A stretch of 56,530 nt of DNA from Bacteroidales bacterium. GTDB lineage: Bacteria; Bacteroidota; Bacteroidia; Bacteroidales; P3. The notes beneath the pieces were generated by a model. The model had not been told where the DNA came from and made no database searches. It worked only from the letters and a program-made list of their open reading frames with translations. The stretch is from NCBI GenBank assembly GCA_017522255.1, contig JAFWZP010000084.1:1-56530 (forward strand), written 5' to 3'. Below, one piece after another: positions 11,001-20,700 of this stretch; position 1 is the first letter of the stretch, and each line of letters starts with the position of its first letter. Position numbers and translations under genes: made by a program.

Positions 11001-14000
11001 CTATAGTGTCAATGGCAACGAATGTAGCAGGGTTGTTAGGATCGGTAGCAACACCAACATACAAGCGTGCATCGTAGGTTGAACTAATAGTTCCTGCTTT
11101 TGTAACAAATGATAACATAAGGTCTGACATTTGATACATAGTAGAATCGATAGGAGGTAATGCCAAGTAGGTATATTGAGTACCACGATCTGCAGCAGCA
11201 GCGTATGCATACATATATTGGCATATAGTTGTTACACCATCGATACCTGCGGTACTGTTTATGTATGGATATGTGGTAGAATATCCACCACCACTCCAAC
11301 ATAGTGGGAAGTGAGGAACAGAGGTGCTGCTTCCTGTTTGATATCCGGTATAGTCTTCGTATAATGGGAATTCCATGGTGCCGCATAATGTAGCGAACGA
11401 AACAGGGAACGAAGCGTAGCTTGTGTCGGTAGCCGAGCACAACGCATATACATATACATCATAATATGTAGAGTGGTCCAAACCTTGTAATGTATGCGAT
11501 TGAGATGTAGCATATTCCATAGTGCCTGTTCCTCTTACAAATCCGCGAGGACCGTATTCCACCATCCACGAACTAGCTATTGTATCGGTCCACGATATCA
11601 TTGCCGAGTTAGTAGTTATAGTTGTAGGATCAACGGTTACGTTTGTAGGACGAGGACAAGAAGGTATAGGATATACTTCTACATTGTCAACATATACATA
11701 AGAAGTTGTTCCTTGAGGTGCTACTATAGCAATGTATCCATCTTCGCCGGTATAAGAACTTAAATTAAATTCAAACATTTGCCATTGAGATGTAGCCGAA
11801 GGATGTGCCACTCCGATAGGAGTAAATGAATAAATATCTTCGGGATCAGTCATAACACCTACCTGTACTTGATAAGCGGCAGAGGTGATATATGCTCCAA
11901 ACGAAATCATCAATGTATCTGTAGGCAAATCGAATTTAGGCAATACCAATGCCGAGTAGTAACTCGAAGAACCATATATGTACACTGAATTGTTTGACGA
12001 CATAGAATACGAAGCAGATACGTATGGATAGCGAGTGCTGCTGTAATTAGTCAAACGTCCCCAGCACATATTACCATATTCCGAAGAGCTACCTGTAGGC
12101 CAAGTATCGAAGTTTTCAGCAAATGGATATGTACTAACGTTAGAACAAGGAGTAGTAACATCGACAATAGTTGTACCGTTTTCGGTTCCACATAATGCCG
12201 AAACTCTGATTTGATAGTTGCTTGCACTTAATAGGTTGGTTAACGAGTAGGAAGTGTTGGTATAAGCCGCTGCAGCCATTGTCCATGTTGATTCTCCTGC
12301 CAAGCGGTATTCCACATCCCACGATGTTTCGCTACCGTTAGAAGCCCAGATAATATCTACTTGGGTAGGTTCTACATTTGTAACAACAACGTTAGGACCG
12401 GGACAAGTAATAGGAATAGTATTGTCGCAAGCCATAAACTTCATATTAGCACGATAGCTATATGCTGTTCTGCTTGTAGGAGGAACAGTCATAGGACTGT
12501 CAGTTTGGTAGTACAATGCTTTTCCGGTAGCACTATGTGTTCTAAATGTATAAGAACTACCATCGTAAGCATTGGATTGGTCTACTATAGTTATTACAAT
12601 GTTGCTTGTTCCATCATAAATGAATGGGCTATTGAATGTAAATTCGTTCCATCCTTGCGAACAGTTCAAATTACCGGTGTAAACCAATTGAGCATCGGAA
12701 GTAGGATCCCATGCACTCGTAGTTAATGCAGTGGTACTACTATGATGCATATATATCGAAACATTATTCTTGTCAGTCATAGCAGTAGCGTATGCATATT
12801 CGAATTGAATACCACTGATAGTGGTAGCACCATTCATTTCGCTTGCCAACACAAGTTGTTGTGAATAACTATTTCCGTAGAAATTGTTTACAGGGATATA
12901 ATACGAAGTAGAAGTTGTAGCATCAGTTATTGTGTCGGATTCTATATTTGCCCAACATAAAGTTGTGAAACTAATACTATCGAAAGCACTTTCGTTATCA
13001 GCACAAATATTCTTTATACGAACAGTGTAGCTGGAAGAAACATCCAATCCCGACAAGAAGTAGAACATATCAGTTGTTGTGATTGGGTCTACGTTTCCAT
13101 TAGCATCAACAATTTCCAAATAGAACGATGGAGTATCTTCTGTTTCTATCAAACGTTCCCAAGTCAAGAATGCCGAACGGTATCCTATGTTGGTAACTGC
13201 GATATTTCCTACAGGGCTACAACGAGGAGCTTCTACACAAGACATCATAAGAGTGAAACCATCGTATACTCCACTACCATCGGAAGTAAATTGAATAGTC
13301 AACGGACCGGTTGTAGATCTGATAGTATCGCTGATAACAGCAGTACCCGATACACTGTATACAGGTTCGCTACTTATACCTACACCATCGTATACTTTTA
13401 CATAGTCATAATTGTTTTCGGTATATATAGTACCGCCAACAATAGCAACCAACGAATCGGTAGAACCGGGATAAACAACCACATAACCATTGGCGGAATT
13501 GCCATAAATACCATCTATTCCACCCGGGTCGCATACTACAACGCTACAACCTGTAATAGTAGCCATACCCGATGCCGGAACATTTATAGAACCCGGAATA
13601 GCAACTACAGGACCTCTCCATGCACTATATTCGCCACCACAATTAGTGCGGATATAAAAATCGTATGCAGTACCGGGAATAAGATTTTGTACTGTAGTGC
13701 TATCGCCACTAAAACCTGTTACATTAGCAATAGCACCTATCATTGATTCATCGATCGCATCGGGATTGAACCCGTTAGGACCGTATGCAATATCCCATGC
13801 CAAGTGGGTTGCATCTTCGTCAAACCATTGTACTGTAACCTCATCGCTACCAGTATTGGTAACTTGTATGCTTTGAGGTCTTACACAAGTAGGAATATAA
13901 TCTATTTTCAAATCATCAATATAAACATAGTTGTATCCTGTTGATGAAGGAGATGTAATAGGTATTGAAACTATAGCGATGTAAGTACCGGTGCTATCGG

Positions 14001-16923
14001 TAGGATAATTAGCCAAAGATACATCATATTCTTCCCATACATCTTCATCTGCGTAAGCTATAGTATCGATAGGATAGAAAGTGCCTACAAGATTTGCTGT
14101 ATCGCCAACTACACCCACAATAACAGTTCCGGGATAGTTAGCACCCGCACTTGTTACCATCTTTTTGAAGCTGACTTGAAGCGAATTGACAGGTATGCTA
14201 CCCGTAGAAGGAGTCACTATATAAGTATAAGGAGCATCAGGATTGCTGGATGTCTTGTAGGAATACATATACAACGAAGTCATACCCGAAGCATGTTGGC
14301 TTGCCGATATACTAGGATAAGAAGCATTGTATGTACTACCATGCAACCAACATTGAAGACCGCCATCGCTAGTAAAACCATAGCCATCGAAATTATCGAA
14401 GAAAGGTATTTCAAGTTCTTCACCACATTCGGTTCTAAACGATACTAAAACAGCATGACCGGTGGTGTCGGAACAGTCGGCACGTACATATACATCGTAT
14501 CCGCTCGAAGCTGTAAGTCCATATAATGAATAAGTCGAAGTTGTAGTGTAATCGACAGTGCCTGTTCCGGGTTCGAAACCTGTAGGACCATATTCAACAA
14601 TCCACGAAGAGTTGCTGTTGTCGGTCCATATTATATCAGCAGTGTTGGTAGTTATATTTGTTGCTGTTACTCCTACAGGAGCAGGGCATGTGCCAATTTC
14701 GCTTATGGTTAAATCGTCGATATATGCGTTGCAATATACTCCCGGAACAGTAGATATAGCAATATATGTACCACTACCGGTATATGCACTTAATGGTATT
14801 TCGAAATATTCCCATACTGAATTTTCGTGGCATTTAAGGATAGCAAGAGTATCGAAAGTAGATATAGAATCACGATTGGTCATAATACCAACCATAATAG
14901 GACTTTCGTAGGTTGTAGAATTACGATACATTTTGAAAGATAGCTGATAGTTGGCAAAGTCTTCTTGGAATTCAGGAAGTACCATTGCCGAAAAACCTGC
15001 ATTGGTGCTATACATATACATAGATTTTGTGCCTGTGGCAGCATATGTAGAACTAACATAAGGATAAAGCGATGATGTGGTTACATTTGTATAACGTACC
15101 CAACACGGATCGATAATTGACGTTAGAGCCGATGAGGCAACGTAATCTTCGAAACTTTCAACCATAGGAATATTGTTTGCTGTTATACCTTCGCAATCTG
15201 TGTTGAAACGAATCGGTCCAACCCAATCGCTACTATCGGTACCACAATATGCACGCACATAAGCTTGATAATATTTGCCTGGCAACAAGTTCATAAATTC
15301 AACGCTGTCGCCAACAACATTTTCTACTATACCGGTACCTTGAGTGAATCCCAATGTGTCGTATTCTACTTGGTAGTCGCTAGCACCTGTCGAAGTCCAT
15401 CTTATTGTAGCAGTGCTAGAGCCTGTACCATTTGCTGAAAGGTTGATAGGACGAGGACATGGAGGCATAAGTTCCACCGTTACATCGTCAATGTATGGTT
15501 GCGAAATTACACCGTTGGGCGATATTAAAGCTATACGACCATTGCGTCCTTGATATACGCTTAATGGAAATTCGAAAAATTCCCACACCGAAGTGGCAGA
15601 ACAATTAACAACTGCAATAGTATCGAAGTCGTTCATATTGTTTGCTTCGGGCACAACAGCCACTATCAAAGGATAAGATGAAGAACTTGATCTCATCCAA
15701 AATGATACTTGAAGATCTGTAATAGGACGATCAAACTCAGGTAATACCATCCACGAAGCATAGCTTGCTGAAGAATACATATATACCGATTTGGAACCGG
15801 TATGACCATACGAGGTGCTGAACGAAGGATATGTAGTACTACCATCACTAGTACCTCTCAACCAACATTGATCCATTGTTGTTGTTGTCCAAGTGTCGAA
15901 ACTTTCGAAAAGAGGAAGTGTAGAGTCTGCTAAAGGAGCACAATTTGTACGGAAAGTAAGTTTTCTGACACTGCTGCTGTCGTTAGCACCACACACAGCT
16001 CTAACGTATACATCATAAGAGGTAAGAGTTGTTAGTCCGTTTAACTGATACGAAGTGTCGTTAACAACAGTGGTAGTACCTGTTCCACGTGTAAATCCGG
16101 CGGAGCCATATTCAACTATCCATTGTGTGGCTAGTCCAATATTTTCCCATGTTATAGTAGCTTCGGCATCGGTTACACCTACTGCAGCCAAATTGACAGG
16201 AGCAATACATGTAATAACAGGTGCTACAAATTCGTAGTAGCGACTTGCTCCGGGCCAAACTGCATTGCTATTTGTTGTCGAATATGATGCAGTGTGATGA
16301 GTAGTAGTGTGTGTGCTTGGATCTATAATTAAAAAGTCGCTTTGGCTAATCCCTAAACCAATCTGATATGCATCAGGGTTGGTAGAAGGAGCTGTAGAAG
16401 AGTATACAATAATTACTTTGTTGGAATTTTCGTGTAATTGTACTTGCCAATTTACATCGGCAATGTTGGTTGACGTGTAATGGTGTCCGGTTTTATATTC
16501 AACCACCAAGGTTCGAGACGGAGCTTGTCCCACAATTTGGTATTTAATGTATCCACCGGTACAAGTTCCAAGGTCTTTTCCCACACCAATTATTTTGGGA
16601 AAATTGTTGGAAGAGTTAAACTTTGCATAGCTGCTGCTTGTACCCGCAGCCACTGGTCCTAAAGTAAAAAGGCCATTGGTGTTTACCGAAAATTGGTGAT
16701 AATAGTCTTCACCAAATTGGAAGTTAAAACCAAAATCGACAACAGGAGATGCATAGTCGTCTTGCGCAGCTCCAAAAAGCTGGGTAGCTGTGGCATCTAA
16801 TGTTATCCACTTGGTAGAATCTACACCTGTGCGGAAGGTGTAGGAAGGCATGATAGCCTGGCTCTGCGCTGCCCACGGCAATAGCATAGCCGCAAACAGC
16901 ATAATTGTAAATAACTTCTTCAT
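8095..16923 (-). CDS. Giant T9SS-secreted FnIII/cleaved-adhesin-like/CUB protein (2942 aa)
   Basis: I start at MKKLFTIMLFAAMLLPWAAQSQ because this gives a clean signal peptide; an in-frame upstream ATG would put 26 non-signal residues in front. After an N-terminal beta domain (about 23-235) come many FnIII modules (pattern 'P-nv-v-n-t--sa-i-W ... Y-vyvra-C') alternating with about 160-residue cleaved-adhesin/choice-of-anchor-J-like modules (CW ... YP ... LP-f ... YIDD). A CUB-like domain sits near 1115-1230 and a 'YSQQ ... RANMKF' beta domain near 1321-1500. The last 90 or so residues (NVNIYPNPANTQATI ... RKLIVK) are a type A T9SS sorting domain. P. gingivalis HagA and gingipains use related adhesin modules, so surface adhesion or matrix binding is a reasonable inference. 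It is the closest paralog of the left-edge gene, with collinear architecture. Confidence 0.9.
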   Translation of the reverse strand: MKKLFTIMLFAAMLLPWAAQSQAIMPSYTFRTGVDSTKWITLDATATQLFGAAQDDYASPVVDFGFNFQFGEDYYHQFSVNTNGLFTLGPVAAGTSSSYAKFNSSNNFPKIIGVGKDLGTCTGGYIKYQIVGQAPSRTLVVEYKTGHHYTSTNIADVNWQVQLHENSNKVIIVYSSTAPSTNPDAYQIGLGISQSDFLIIDPSTHTTTHHTASYSTTNSNAVWPGASRYYEFVAPVITCIAPVNLAAVGVTDAEATITWENIGLATQWIVEYGSAGFTRGTGTTTVVNDTSYQLNGLTTLTSYDVYVRAVCGANDSSSVRKLTFRTNCAPLADSTLPLFESFDTWTTTTMDQCWLRGTSDGSTTYPSFSTSYGHTGSKSVYMYSSASYASWMVLPEFDRPITDLQVSFWMRSSSSSYPLIVAVVPEANNMNDFDTIAVVNCSATSVWEFFEFPLSVYQGRNGRIALISPNGVISQPYIDDVTVELMPPCPRPINLSANGTGSSTATIRWTSTGASDYQVEYDTLGFTQGTGIVENVVGDSVEFMNLLPGKYYQAYVRAYCGTDSSDWVGPIRFNTDCEGITANNIPMVESFEDYVASSALTSIIDPCWVRYTNVTTSSLYPYVSSTYAATGTKSMYMYSTNAGFSAMVLPEFQEDFANYQLSFKMYRNSTTYESPIMVGIMTNRDSISTFDTLAILKCHENSVWEYFEIPLSAYTGSGTYIAISTVPGVYCNAYIDDLTISEIGTCPAPVGVTATNITTNTADIIWTDNSNSSWIVEYGPTGFEPGTGTVDYTTTSTYSLYGLTASSGYDVYVRADCSDTTGHAVLVSFRTECGEELEIPFFDNFDGYGFTSDGGLQCWLHGSTYNASYPSISASQHASGMTSLYMYSYKTSSNPDAPYTYIVTPSTGSIPVNSLQVSFKKMVTSAGANYPGTVIVGVVGDTANLVGTFYPIDTIAYADEDVWEEYDVSLANYPTDSTGTYIAIVSIPITSPSSTGYNYVYIDDLKIDYIPTCVRPQSIQVTNTGSDEVTVQWFDEDATHLAWDIAYGPNGFNPDAIDESMIGAIANVTGFSGDSTTVQNLIPGTAYDFYIRTNCGGEYSAWRGPVVAIPGSINVPASGMATITGCSVVVCDPGGIDGIYGNSANGYVVVYPGSTDSLVAIVGGTIYTENNYDYVKVYDGVGISSEPVYSVSGTAVISDTIRSTTGPLTIQFTSDGSGVYDGFTLMMSCVEAPRCSPVGNIAVTNIGYRSAFLTWERLIETEDTPSFYLEIVDANGNVDPITTTDMFYFLSGLDVSSSYTVRIKNICADNESAFDSISFTTLCWANIESDTITDATTSTSYYIPVNNFYGNSYSQQLVLASEMNGATTISGIQFEYAYATAMTDKNNVSIYMHHSSTTALTTSAWDPTSDAQLVYTGNLNCSQGWNEFTFNSPFIYDGTSNIVITIVDQSNAYDGSSYTFRTHSATGKALYYQTDSPMTVPPTSRTAYSYRANMKFMACDNTIPITCPGPNVVVTNVEPTQVDIIWASNGSETSWDVEYRLAGESTWTMAAAAYTNTSYSLTNLLSASNYQIRVSALCGTENGTTIVDVTTPCSNVSTYPFAENFDTWPTGSSSEYGNMCWGRLTNYSSTRYPYVSASYSMSSNNSVYIYGSSSYYSALVLPKFDLPTDTLMISFGAYITSAAYQVQVGVMTDPEDIYSFTPIGVAHPSATSQWQMFEFNLSSYTGEDGYIAIVAPQGTTSYVYVDNVEVYPIPSCPRPTNVTVDPTTITTNSAMISWTDTIASSWMVEYGPRGFVRGTGTMEYATSQSHTLQGLDHSTYYDVYVYALCSATDTSYASFPVSFATLCGTMEFPLYEDYTGYQTGSSTSVPHFPLCWSGGGYSTTYPYINSTAGIDGVTTICQYMYAYAAAADRGTQYTYLALPPIDSTMYQMSDLMLSFVTKAGTISSTYDARLYVGVATDPNNPATFVAIDTIERTTTDWVAISELELSSYTGNGKYIVFWVCPQTASYSSFYIDEIEVDVIPTCWRPQDLHITDATATSIELAWTERNNATSWTIEYVPAGQVQGTGTTVVATTNPFTITGLTATTHYDFYVKSNCSATDESRYTRKLSGWTTQVPATVPYAYDFENATEWGNWATTSNTTSNWARGTATAAQGSNAIYVSTDGGATNSTIDGIVNATTYRDFDFGANDTNFTVTFKAKAGGRTDGNYDGLMLFLVDPWLNAESSATALNTPWGHVNNIPRVNGLFVRLDTVYDEYAVELDAVSGIKRLAFYYFNQSHAGTFVGGPAAVDDINMVYTSCPRPTNVTATNLTTNSADISWNGSASGYYVYYRREEQQTIDSIYTTSNSITLTNLASNGTYLLAVKSVCGTEMSIFSSTVQFYTPQVLAQVPYYCGFEANENETSQWAIVNDNATNGWCVGTATADSGSASLYVTNDFTTKPNAYTETSASVAWAFRDFYLPAIAATDTFEINFRWRCAGEGTFDHMRVYIGPIADAPAAGNLSSVTDPVGATLLATELQDRYDDEGAASGYVTERIILSGADYAAGNYRIYLCWKNDGSVGVQPPASVDEFQILAPMTGCMPPSVTVVPGSTTAELTFNEAGNYDVAYKAIDETAWSAEAQVLNASTYTITGLAPLTTYEYRVRKHCDDSTISNWAMGTFATEDLPCLPPTNVTATNIAYSSATITWTPQTNGQEGWKVAYGYGNDENAWDTIFVTSASVDLTGLYASTEYTVRVRTYCSVESDICSEWSDAYTFTTSTCESVSGLTADNITSSSAVISWTAPAGQTKWELTYGMQGVDEEHGTKVTVTVNPTFTIEGLDYDTPYDVYVRAVCGDGIYSAWSQKLSFTTRPVGINTAAADNTNVNIYPNPANTQATITVEGVNGKVEFAVADMNGRMIVTETIDCDGELVKTIDVSNLAKGAYFVHIYNDNFNATRKLIVK

Positions 16924-17051
16924 AAAAAAAGTTTTAGTTAATAAATAATGTGAATTTACATATATAATAGATTTGTTAATATGTTCGTAATCGTCGTCCA
17001 TAATATGTGATATTTGTTATTTTTTGCGTTTTTGTGTTTAAATTAGTGGGA

Positions 17052-17059
17052 CAAATATA
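17052..17059 (-). promoter_or_regulatory. -7 box (TATATTTG) of the second giant gene
   Basis: A TAnnTTTG match lies on the minus strand about 130 bases before the ATG at 16923, giving a long A/T-rich leader like those of the other giant genes. Confidence 0.6.
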
Positions 17060-17338
17060 CACAATATTTTTATAATAGCAAAAAATATTTTAGTATTCGG
17101 GTATTGTTTGGGCTTTACATTGCTATTTACCACGATTTTGTGTGTTGAAAAATATTTTGAAGAGGAGCCTGCAAATGTAACATTATTGTAACAATAGTGC
17201 AGGGTTTATTTCATATTTTATGCGTCTATAATTTAAAAAAACTTATTGACAAACAATAATTTCTTATTATTTTTAGGTAATATATTATTGTGAAACGTAC
17301 TGTGTCTTTGTTTTACCACGTTGTTCTTTTCCTTTTAT

Positions 17339-17533
17339 GGCAATTTCTAAAAATTGCTTTGCAAGTGATTTACGGAATTTTGCTAGAAAGATTTCTACTT
17401 TCTTTTGATTGAGCATAGCGGGCTATGCGATTGAAAAAGAAATAGAAAGATTTCCGCAAAAAACGTAAAGCACGCAAAAGTTTAAAGAAGAATTCTTCTA
17501 ATTTACTGAAACGTGGAATTTTTAGAAGTTGCC
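17339..17533. mobile_element. MITE-like palindromic element, copy 1
   Basis: The left end is GGCAATTTCTAAAAATTGC and the right end is GGAATTTTTAGAAGTTGCC, near-perfect 19-bp terminal inverted repeats. The element is flanked on both sides by TTAT, a 4-bp target duplication. The whole 195 bp folds back on itself: left AGAAAGATTTCTACTTTC pairs with the right half, and the centre is the dyad GCATAGCGGGCTATGC. It contains no credible gene, so it would be non-autonomous and mobilised in trans. Similar copies lie at 33690-33902 and 55300-55568. Confidence 0.82.
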
Positions 17534-17559
17534 TTATGACTGCGAAACCGCACAATCAC

Positions 17560-17669
17560 GCCCCATAACCCCTATGTTTAGGGGTCAAAACCATGTGGTT
17601 TACGGGTCGTAACTCCCATGGTTTTGGGTCGTAAGTATGGCACTTATAGGTTGCAAACCGCATACTAAC
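17560..17669. repeat. Array 5: about five 22-bp units with GGGTC phasing
   Basis: GGGTC recurs at 17582, 17604 and 17626, with a degenerate GGTTG at 17649, a 22-bp period; a further unit precedes them. Between the GGGTC marks lie different dyads: CCCCTA-tgtt-TAGGGG, AAACCA-tg-TGGTTT, CCATGG and TAAGT-atggc-ACTTA. It sits just 3' of MITE copy 1 and next to the terminator of the third giant gene. The rest of the 826-base gap (16924-17749) holds a promoter, the MITE and A/T-rich sequence, with no gene seen. Confidence 0.65.
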
Positions 17670-17675
17670 AAAAAA

Positions 17676-17702
17676 GCACATCACCCAAAAAGATGATGTG
17701 CT
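17676..17702 (-). terminator. Terminator of the third giant gene
   Basis: GCACATCACC-AAAAA-GATGATGTGC forms a stem with one mismatch, followed on the minus strand by a T run, about 50 bases after the stop codon. Confidence 0.82.
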
Positions 17703-17749
17703 TTTGCAACAGCCAATAGCTAAAAGCCAAAGGCTAAAAATTATCAGAG

Positions 17750-20700
17750 TTACTTCACAATAAGTTTGCGAGTAGTGTTGATGTTGTCGTTGTAGATATG
17801 TACGAAGTAAGCACCCTTAGCCAAGTTGCTAACGTCGATGGTTTTTACCAATTCGCCGTTGCAGTTGATGGTTTCGGTTACTATCATACGTCCGTTCATA
17901 TCGGCCACTACAAATTCTACCTTGCCGTTTACGCCTTCTACAGCCACTGTAGCTTGAGTGTTGGCCGGGTTAGGATAGATGCTTACGCTTACGTTGTCGT
18001 TAGCAGCAGCGTCGATGCCTATGCCTTGGGTAGTGAATTGTAGTTTTTCGCTCCATGTGCTATATATGTTATCGCCACAAATGTTGCGAACATATACGTC
18101 ATAAGTAGTTTCTTTTTCCAAACCTTCGATGGTGAAAGTAGGATTGTTTTCTACTAATATGAAGGTGCCGTTTTCTTCGTCAACGCCTTGTTCGCCGTAG
18201 CTTATTTGCCATTTGGTTTGACCTTCGGCAGCAGTCCACGATATAGTAGCTGACGAATCAGTAATGTTGGTAGCTGTAACATTGCTAACTACTTCGCAAG
18301 CATTGGTGTTGAAAGTGTATGCTTCGGACCATTCGCTGTAGCGGTCTTCGCCACACAATGCACGCACATATACATTGTAGGAGGTGGCGGCAAACAAACC
18401 TTCGAGAGTTACATTGTTGGCAGTAGCCATTATGGTGTCGTCGGTTCCATCGCCGGTGTATCTAACTTCCCATGCTGTTTCGTTGCCTTGTGCTGTCCAG
18501 CTTATGGTGGCCGATGTGTAAGTGATATCGGTAGCTGTTACATTGGTAGGCATCATACATGGAAGTTGGTCGGTGGTGAATGTTGTTTCGCTCCATACCG
18601 AGGTGTCGCCTTCGCCACATATAGCACGTACTCGTGCCATATATTCGGTTTCGGCAGTCAAGCCACTGATGGTATAAGAGGTAGCGTTGGTTACGTCGAC
18701 AGGGGTGCTCCATTCGGTAGCGGTAGTTTCTTTGTATGCTACTTGGAAGTTGGTAGCTTCCGAAGTCCACGATAATACGGCATCGGTAGCAGTAGCTGTT
18801 ACTGTTACTATAGGTGCTGAACAAGCTACACCGCCTGTTACCATAATATTATCTATATGCAAATCGTTGTCGGTATTTGGGTTGTCGCGTACTGTCGATT
18901 CGCCATAGAATGCTATTTTTATAGTGTTGCCTGCATATTGTGTCAACGGCAAAGTAACATGTACTCCTGTGCTAGGAATATTGTTGTATAACGAGTCGTA
19001 TGTTCCTGTAGTGTCGCTTGCCCATATAAAGGCATCGTTTTCGGACCATGTAGCACCATTGTCGGTAGATATTGCAACTATAAAACGATCGTCGCTACTT
19101 GCAGCGGCAGAATTGCTGCTATAGTATTCGGTCAACGCTAAGTCGAATGATAGTTCAGCATTATTGATGTTGGTTAAATCTATTTCGGGTGTTACTACCG
19201 CATATTTTGAAGTATAGACTATGTTGAATTTGATATGAGGACCTTGCAAACCATTGTTTCTTGAGGTGCGTTCCCAACCACTGAAGGTGTTGTCACCGGT
19301 AGGATTGTTAAACAAATCGCCTTCCAATTTTGTCCAACAGTTGTAAGGATAATCGCTCGACGAGAAGTCTTCGGCAAATGGCAACGATACAGCACCGCAA
19401 AGTGTGGTAACATAAGTTATGTCGCTAAAGTTGCTTTCGTCGTTGGCTCCACATACTGCTTTTACACGGAAAGCATATTCGGTGCTACTTACAAGGTTGG
19501 TTATCATAGTAGTGGTGTCGCTTATGCCGGTTACTGTGGTCCATGTGCTATCGCTTAAGCGTTTGTATTCCACAGTGTAGGTACCGGCATCGTAAAGGTC
19601 GGTCCATTCAAGGCTTACAAATGTTTGTCCAATACTGTCGGCAACAAGGTTGGTAGGTTTCAAACATGTAGGTGTATAGTCTACATACACATCTTCGATA
19701 CTTGCATAATAATTGTTGCTTGTGCCGCCGGTGTAGCGGAATGCTATGTAGTAGTTGTTGCCCGTAAACACGTCGGTGCCGAAGTTGTGTTCTACCGATG
19801 TAAGAGTAGTGTTTTGTGCAAATGTTTCTACTTCTACAAACGATGTAGGATCGGTTGGGTCGCTCATTACACCAAGCGATATAGTGCCATTGTTGGCAGA
19901 TACACCTTCGTTGCAGTATGCAAAACTGATGTACAACGAATCTATTGCTACATCAAATTTTGGCAACACTGCATACAAAGGAGTGGTGCTGCTCGATCTG
20001 AAGAATAAGCAATTGCCGGTTCTTACATACGATGACAACGACGATAGGAATGCATTTGGATATTGATTAGATGCTACACTCATATTTACAAAGCTCCAAC
20101 ATGTAGGCAATGTGTGGTTAGGATATGTTCCCGGAATATTGTATCCCGATGTGGCAATATCGGTGCTATAGCTGTTAAAGTCTTCGGTATAAGGAACCGA
20201 AACGGTAGTGCATACTGTTTGGAACGACGACACATACGACCAATTGCTTGTGTCGGCACCATCGTTGCATATACCGCGTACATATACATCATATTTTGTT
20301 CCCGACATAAGGTTGGTAAGTGTTGTGGTATTAGAGGTGGCATGTGCTATTTGATATGCAGCAGTATTGTTAATATTGAATCCTGTAGGACCGTATGCTA
20401 TATCAAATTCCGATGCCGACGAAGTCCATGCCAAATCAACTTGTGTGGTTTGAATGTTAGATGCCACAACATTGCTTGGACGAAGACAAGCAGGAATGCC
20501 TGTACATGCGTTGAACATCATATTGTTGCGGTAGTACGAGGTTGATGCCGACGAATATGAAGAAGACTCATATTTGCAGATAGATGTATTGTTGCCCGAT
20601 TCGCCATGGTATTTAAAGTAGCCTGATGCAGGCACCGTGCTCAAACGTTCTATTGCTATCACCAAATTGCCTGTGCCTGAATATTGGAATGCATTGTCTA

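Noticed and set aside
17370..17555. 61-codon minus-strand frame over MITE copy 1
   Set aside because: It follows the palindromic element and has no counterpart in the other copies.
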